From assembly GCA_023264755.1 (NCBI GenBank), contig JAHFVB010000396.1, positions 1 through 5,155 of the forward strand: a stretch of 5,155 bases of DNA, given 5' to 3'. The notes beneath the pieces were generated by a model. The model ran no database searches and was not told the DNA's origin. It worked only from the letters and a program-made list of their open reading frames with translations. The position numbers and the translations under genes are program-made. Source of the stretch: Mycobacterium sp. Lineage in GTDB: Bacteria > Actinomycetota > Actinomycetes > Mycobacteriales > Mycobacteriaceae. Shown here piece by piece: positions 1-5,155 of the stretch. The number at the start of each line of letters is the position of its first letter. The stretch's first letter is position 1.

Positions 1-758
1 TAGTCGCAGCAGGCGAATTCGACGCGCAGATGTCACCACGGATTCTGGGCGGCACCCTCGCCGGTAAGGCGGTCGTCGTGTTTCGCACGCCGGACGCGAC
101 GAACGACGACGTCGACGGGTTGGCGCGCTTCGTGTCGGCAGGAGGCGGAACGGTCTCCGGGACCATCGCCCTGACCCAACAGTTCGTCGACGCCAATGCC
201 GCGGAAAAGCTCCTGTCGGTGGTCAATTCGCCCATCGTGCCCGCGGGCCGGGCGCTGAGCACCAAGCTGGTGGACCAGGGCTCGCAGGCCGGGGACTTGC
301 TGGGCATCGCCATGCTCAGGGGCCGCGATCCCGCCGTGCCGCCCGTGGACGACATGCAACGCGACACGGTGCTGGCGACGCTGCGCGACACCGGATTCGT
401 CAGCTACGACGGGGGTCGGATCGGCCCGGCGGACGTGGCGCTGATCGTCACCGGCGGCGGCTTGGGCGACGGTGCGGGCAACCAGGGCGCCACCGTGGCA
501 CGCTTCGCCGCCGGGTTGGCGCCCCACGGATTCGGCACGGTCGTCGCAAGCCGGGAAGGTTCGGCAACCGGGACCGCCGCGGTCGCCGTGATCAGATCGG
601 ACGCGGGCTTGAGCGGCGCCGTGAGCACGGTCGACGACGTCGACACGCAGTCCGGTCGGCTCACCGCCGTGCTGGCCCTGCACGAACTCATCGGCGGTGG
701 GCGACCCGGACAATTCGGAACCGGGCGCGGCGCGGCATCGGTGACCGTCCCGCAGTAA
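1..758 (+). CDS. mctB: MctB copper-transport outer-membrane protein, 3' part (N-terminus outside window)
   Basis: The reading frame is open from the first complete codon at position 3 to TAA at 756-758, giving 251 residues; there is no start with a ribosome site, so the gene begins upstream. The sequence matches my memory of M. tuberculosis Rv1698 (MctB, about 314 residues), with shared stretches such as VFRTPDA, STKLVDQGSQAGDLLGI and TVLA-LR-TGF, so about 60-65 residues are missing. In the family the lost part carries the N-terminal membrane or signal segment and the start of a helical region. What is visible has no membrane helix and is Gly/Ala/Val-rich with an STVDD motif near the C-terminus. 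Established knowledge: MctB is needed for copper efflux and low intracellular copper in mycobacteria. It stands in the same orientation as pyrG but is separated by a gap with its own promoter signals, so pyrG need not depend on it. The ATG at 30 is internal, not the start. Confidence 0.9.
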   Translation, partial: VAAGEFDAQMSPRILGGTLAGKAVVVFRTPDATNDDVDGLARFVSAGGGTVSGTIALTQQFVDANAAEKLLSVVNSPIVPAGRALSTKLVDQGSQAGDLLGIAMLRGRDPAVPPVDDMQRDTVLATLRDTGFVSYDGGRIGPADVALIVTGGGLGDGAGNQGATVARFAAGLAPHGFGTVVASREGSATGTAAVAVIRSDAGLSGAVSTVDDVDTQSGRLTAVLALHELIGGGRPGQFGTGRGAASVTVPQ

Positions 759-764
759 GCGTGC

Positions 765-803
765 CGTCGGCGCGTCGGCGGCTCTGCCCCCGGCGCGTCA
801 GCG
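765..803 (+). repeat. Short GC-rich direct repeats upstream of the pyrG promoter
   Basis: CGTCGGCG occurs twice head to tail (765-772 and 773-780), and a 7-of-8 copy, CGTCAGCG, lies at 796-803. Seen as a longer unit, 768-780 and 791-803 match at 12 of 13 bases with a 23-bp offset. The last copy touches the proposed -35 element. The repeats could be protein-binding half-sites or merely GC-rich low-complexity sequence. Confidence 0.4.
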
Positions 804-830
804 ACACTGTGTCGGGGTCGGTGTTAGGGT
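801..830 (+). promoter_or_regulatory. Candidate SigA-type promoter for the pyrG operon
   Basis: A -10 element TAGGGT (825-830, fitting the mycobacterial TANNNT pattern) is preceded by TGT, which gives an extended -10 (TGn). A -35 element GCGACA (801-806) matches 4 of 6 bases of TTGACA, and the spacer is 18 bp. Transcription would start near 836-838, leaving a 5' leader of about 74 nt before the pyrG start. No other sequence in this gap looks as good. Inferred from sequence only. Confidence 0.5.
802..814. promoter_or_regulatory. Palindrome CGACAC-T-GTGTCG, operator-like
   Basis: This is a perfect 6-bp inverted repeat around one central base. It covers most of the proposed -35 element and the start of the spacer, the usual place for a repressor site. 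I do not recognise it as the site of a named regulator. A 13-bp palindrome can also arise by chance in GC-rich DNA. Confidence 0.35.
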
Positions 831-839
831 GAGATTCCG

Positions 840-872
840 TGGGTCGGCAGGCCCCGAACTAGGCCCGACCTA
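840..872 (+). promoter_or_regulatory. Stem-loop in the pyrG 5' leader
   Basis: GGTCGG (842-847) pairs with CCGACC (865-870) and can be extended outward by a G-U (841/871) and a U-A (840/872) pair. After a three-base bulge (848-850) an inner stem GCC/GGC (851-853 with 862-864) closes an eight-base loop. It would lie almost at the 5' end of the predicted transcript, some 27 nt before the ribosome site. No U-run follows, so it is not a typical intrinsic terminator. pyrG leaders in some Firmicutes act in CTP-sensed attenuation; nothing here proves the same mechanism. Confidence 0.4.
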
Positions 873-877
873 GATAA

Positions 878-3271
<2,394 letters not shown>

Positions 3272-3275
<4 letters not shown>

Positions 3276-4240
3276 CCAGCGTGCTGCCGGCTCACTCCGC
3301 TCCCGTCGGAACTCTGGCTGCTCAACTGCAGGGCTACCTCGACCACCTGACCATCGAGCGCGGCGTGGCCGCCAACACCCTGAGCTCCTATCGGCGTGAC
3401 CTGCGGCGCTATGCCGCTCACCTCACCGCGCGCGGCGTCGACGACTTGGGTGCCGTCGCCGAGGCCGACGTCAGCGAATTCCTGGTCGCGTTGCGCCGCG
3501 GCGACCCGGACGCCGGCACTGCTCCCTTGTCGGCGGTCTCTGCCGCCCGGGCCCTGATCGCCGTGCGGGGCTGGCACCGCTTCGCAACGTCGGAGGGGTT
3601 GACGGCGGTCGACGTGGCGCGCGCGGTCAAACCGCCGACGCCCACCCGCCGGCTGCCCAAGAGCCTCTCCCTCGACCAGGTGCTGGCCCTGTTGGACGGG
3701 GCGGGCGGCGACAGCGAGGCCGACGGCCCGCTGACGCTGCGCAACAGGGCGCTGCTCGAGCTGCTCTATTCGACCGGAGCGCGCATCTCGGAAGCCGTCG
3801 GCCTCGACGTCGACGACGTAGACACACACTCCCGCTCGGTGCTCCTGCAGGGCAAGGGTGACAAGCAGCGCCTGGTCCCGATCGGCCGACCGGCGGTGAG
3901 CGCGCTGGACACCTACCTGGTGCGCGGCCGCCCCGACCTGGCCCGGCGAGGCAAGGGCACACCCGCCATCTTCCTCAACGTGCGCGGTGGCCGGCTCTCA
4001 CGGCAGAGCGCGTGGCAGGTGTTGCAGGACGCCGCGGAACGGGCCGGCATCTCCTCGGCGGTGTCACCCCACACGCTGCGTCATTCGTTTGCGACGCATC
4101 TGCTCGAGGGCGGCGCCGACGTCCGCGTCGTCCAGGAGCTGCTAGGCCATGCCTCGGTGACGACGACGCAGATCTACACCCTGGTCACCGTGTCGACATT
4201 GCGTGAGGTCTGGGCCGGCGCGCACCCGCGGGCCCACTAG
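3272..4240 (+). CDS. xerD: Site-specific tyrosine recombinase XerD
   Basis: It works with XerC at dif to resolve chromosome dimers before division, normally activated by FtsK at the septum. The GTG at 3272 gives 322 residues (M. tuberculosis XerD about 311; E. coli 298). An N-terminal core-binding SAM-like domain (about 15-110, with [19 protein letters not shown]) precedes the catalytic domain (about 125-310). All six catalytic positions are present with E. coli spacing: Arg171 (TGARISE), Lys195 (GKGDKQR), His267 and Arg270 ([13 protein letters not shown]), His293 (LGHAS) and nucleophile Tyr302 (IYT). The start overlaps the Nudix stop as GTGA, with AGG (3262-3264) seven bases upstream. A GTG at 3281 is a possible alternative. 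The frame is open upstream to 3011, but that part is an Arg/Pro-rich shadow of the Nudix gene. XerD rather than XerC is called from similarity to Rv1701 and its place after pyrG and the Nudix gene. Confidence 0.95.
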
Positions 4241-4355
4241 CGGCGCGCTCAGGAGCACCGCCGATGGCCCCGCGAGCCGGCTGATTCGCCCCGATTCGGT
4301 CAAGTTGCTCTGGTAGCTGACGCCGGGTCTGCCGTATCAAGCGTTCCGATCCCGT

Positions 4356-4361
4356 TAAACT
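4356..4361 (+). promoter_or_regulatory. Candidate -10 element for the parA transcript
   Basis: TAAACT fits the mycobacterial TANNNT -10 pattern and stands in the most AT-rich patch of the xerD-parA gap. The -35 region has no good match, which is common in mycobacteria. A start six or seven bases downstream falls at 4368-4369, exactly on an ATG, so the transcript may be leaderless or have a one-base leader. Upstream, 4241-4355 shows no gene or other signal I can support. Confidence 0.4.
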
Positions 4362-4368
4362 TCCGCTG

Positions 4369-4416
4369 ATGTACGCCAAGTCAGTGGATTGCTCGACCGG
4401 TTCCGGTCACGCATGA
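4369..4416 (+). CDS. Possible 15-residue leaderless reading frame coupled to parA
   Basis: ATG at 4369 opens a frame for MYAKSVDCSTGSGHA that ends at TGA 4414-4416. The stop overlaps the parA ATG as ATGA (4413-4416). There is no ribosome site ahead of it, but its ATG coincides with the start point expected from the TAAACT -10 element, which would make it leaderless; such small frames are common in mycobacteria. Its likely role would be to deliver ribosomes to parA, which lacks a good ribosome site of its own. The peptide resembles nothing I know. It may be chance. Confidence 0.35.
   Translation: MYAKSVDCSTGSGHA
4395..4408 (+). promoter_or_regulatory. Inverted repeat GACCGG-TT-CCGGTC just before parA
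   Basis: Two perfect 6-bp arms flank TT. As RNA, a five-pair stem with a GTTC loop can form, ending only four bases before the parA ATG, where a ribosome would load. It could block initiation or, as DNA, bind a dimeric protein. It does not resemble the parS site of mycobacterial ParB (GTTTCACGTGAAAC type). Confidence 0.35.
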
Positions 4417-5155
4417 CCGAGGACGCAGGAAGTAGTGCCGACGGCGCCACCCTGACTGGCCGTACGCCTCGCGTGATTCCCGAGCCCAAGCCCAAGAGCG
4501 TGCACGGTCCGGCCAAGGTCATCGCCATGTGCAACCAGAAGGGCGGCGTGGGCAAGACCACGTCGACGATCAACCTGGGCGCGAGCCTCGCCGAGTACGG
4601 CCGTCGCGTGTTGCTGGTCGACCTCGATCCGCAGGGTGCCCTTTCCGCCGGTCTGGGGGTGCCGCTGTACGAGTTGCAGCACACCGTGCACAACCTGCTC
4701 ATCGAGCCCCGCGTCTCCGTCGACGACGTGCTGATCAAGACCCGGGTCAAGGGCATGGACCTGGTGCCGAGCAACATCGACCTGTCGGCTGCGGAGATCC
4801 AGCTCGTCAACGAGGTCGGCCGGGAACATTCCCTGTCGCGCGCGTTGCACCCGGTGCTGGACCGCTACGACTACGTGTTGATCGACTGCCAGCCGTCACT
4901 GGGCCTGCTCACCGTCAACGGGCTGGCCTGCGCGGACGGGGTGATCATCCCCACCGAATGCGAATACTTCTCCCTTCGCGGCCTGGCGCTGCTGACCGAC
5001 ACCGTGGAGAAGGTGCACGACCGGCTCAACCCGAAGCTGGAGATCAGTGGCATCCTGATCACCCGGTTCGACCCACGCACGGTCAATTCACGCGAGGTCA
5101 TGGCGCGAGTGCTCGAACGGTTCGGGGAGTTGGTCTTCGACACCGTCATCACCAG
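4413..5155 (+). CDS. ParA/Soj-type ATPase, 5' part (C-terminus outside window)
   Basis: This frame is open from ATG 4413 to the window end, giving 247 residues with no stop. It closely resembles M. tuberculosis Rv1708 (about 318 residues), so about 70 residues are missing. After a Pro/Lys-rich, probably disordered tail (1-34), the P-loop fold begins: deviant Walker A KGGVGKTT at 43-50 with signature Lys43 and Lys48, LLVDLDPQG at 67-75 with Asp70 and the likely catalytic Asp72, and Walker B VLIDCQPSLG at 155-164 with Asp158. PTECEYFSLRGL (180-191) is typical of ParA/Soj. Such dimeric ATPases bind DNA and position chromosomes, plasmids or complexes. In M. tuberculosis this gene precedes scpA and scpB, which suggests a role near SMC condensin (inference). 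No parB is visible. Upstream in frame there is a TTG at 4389 and a stop at 4356; ATG 4413 is preferred, although no clear ribosome site precedes it. The main chromosomal parA lies near the origin in mycobacteria, so I give no symbol. Confidence 0.9.
   Translation, partial: MTEDAGSSADGATLTGRTPRVIPEPKPKSVHGPAKVIAMCNQKGGVGKTTSTINLGASLAEYGRRVLLVDLDPQGALSAGLGVPLYELQHTVHNLLIEPRVSVDDVLIKTRVKGMDLVPSNIDLSAAEIQLVNEVGREHSLSRALHPVLDRYDYVLIDCQPSLGLLTVNGLACADGVIIPTECEYFSLRGLALLTDTVEKVHDRLNPKLEISGILITRFDPRTVNSREVMARVLERFGELVFDTVIT

Noticed and set aside
33..713. 226-codon minus-strand frame opposite mctB
   Set aside because: Antisense shadow of a recognised gene; His/Arg/Gly-rich with no recognisable motif.
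4211..4236. TGGGCC/GGCCCA stem at the end of xerD as a terminator
   Set aside because: Six pairs with a 14-base loop, wholly inside the coding region and not followed by a U-run; too weak to call.
4283..4298. GATTCG repeated with a 10-bp period in the xerD-parA gap
   Set aside because: Only six bases repeat twice; expected by chance and linked to no promoter element.
4185..4379. 64-codon minus-strand frame across the xerD-parA gap
   Set aside because: It overlaps the xerD end, has no visible ribosome site and no family resemblance; length is unremarkable for GC-rich DNA.
4375..4412. parS site next to the parA-type gene
   Set aside because: The only palindrome here does not match the GTTTCACGTGAAAC-type consensus.
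4355..4850. Two overlapping minus-strand frames opposite the parA gene
   Set aside because: The plus strand encodes a ParA-type ATPase with Walker motifs; these frames are its shadows.

Overview
This is a GC-rich actinobacterial chromosome segment. Its protein sequences closely resemble those of Mycobacterium, and gene order follows the M. tuberculosis Rv1698-Rv1699-Rv1700-Rv1701 run, with an Rv1708-like gene after it. It is not M. tuberculosis itself: the proteins differ at many positions, and xerD is followed directly by the parA-type gene. As I recall the M. tuberculosis map, Rv1702c-Rv1707 lie between those two genes. A Mycolicibacterium or other non-tuberculosis mycobacterium is the best guess. 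This assignment rests on recognition, not on a database search.

Layout, all on the + strand. Positions 1-758 hold the 3' part of mctB (copper-efflux outer-membrane protein, N-terminus missing). Positions 759-910 are a 152-bp gap containing short GC-rich repeats, a plausible SigA-type promoter with a perfect 6+1+6 palindrome across its -35 side, a leader hairpin and a clear ribosome binding site. Then come pyrG (911-2659, CTP synthase), a Nudix ADP-ribose pyrophosphatase (2652-3275) and xerD (3272-4240, tyrosine recombinase). These three overlap by 8 and 4 nt and are almost certainly one operon. A 172-bp gap (4241-4412) carries a -10-like element, a 15-codon reading frame whose stop overlaps the next start as ATGA, and a small inverted repeat. 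From 4413 to the window end runs the 5' part of a ParA-type ATPase gene, which continues past the window.

Functionally the window joins nucleotide metabolism (CTP synthesis, ADP-ribose clean-up) with chromosome maintenance (dimer resolution by XerD, a segregation-type ATPase that in M. tuberculosis sits beside scpA/scpB). All five protein genes belong to known families with intact catalytic residues. I see no tRNA, rRNA, CRISPR array, insertion sequence or phage gene, and no undescribed multi-gene system. The most interesting unexplained signals are regulatory: the possible leaderless small reading frame coupled to parA, and the palindrome and hairpin ahead of pyrG.
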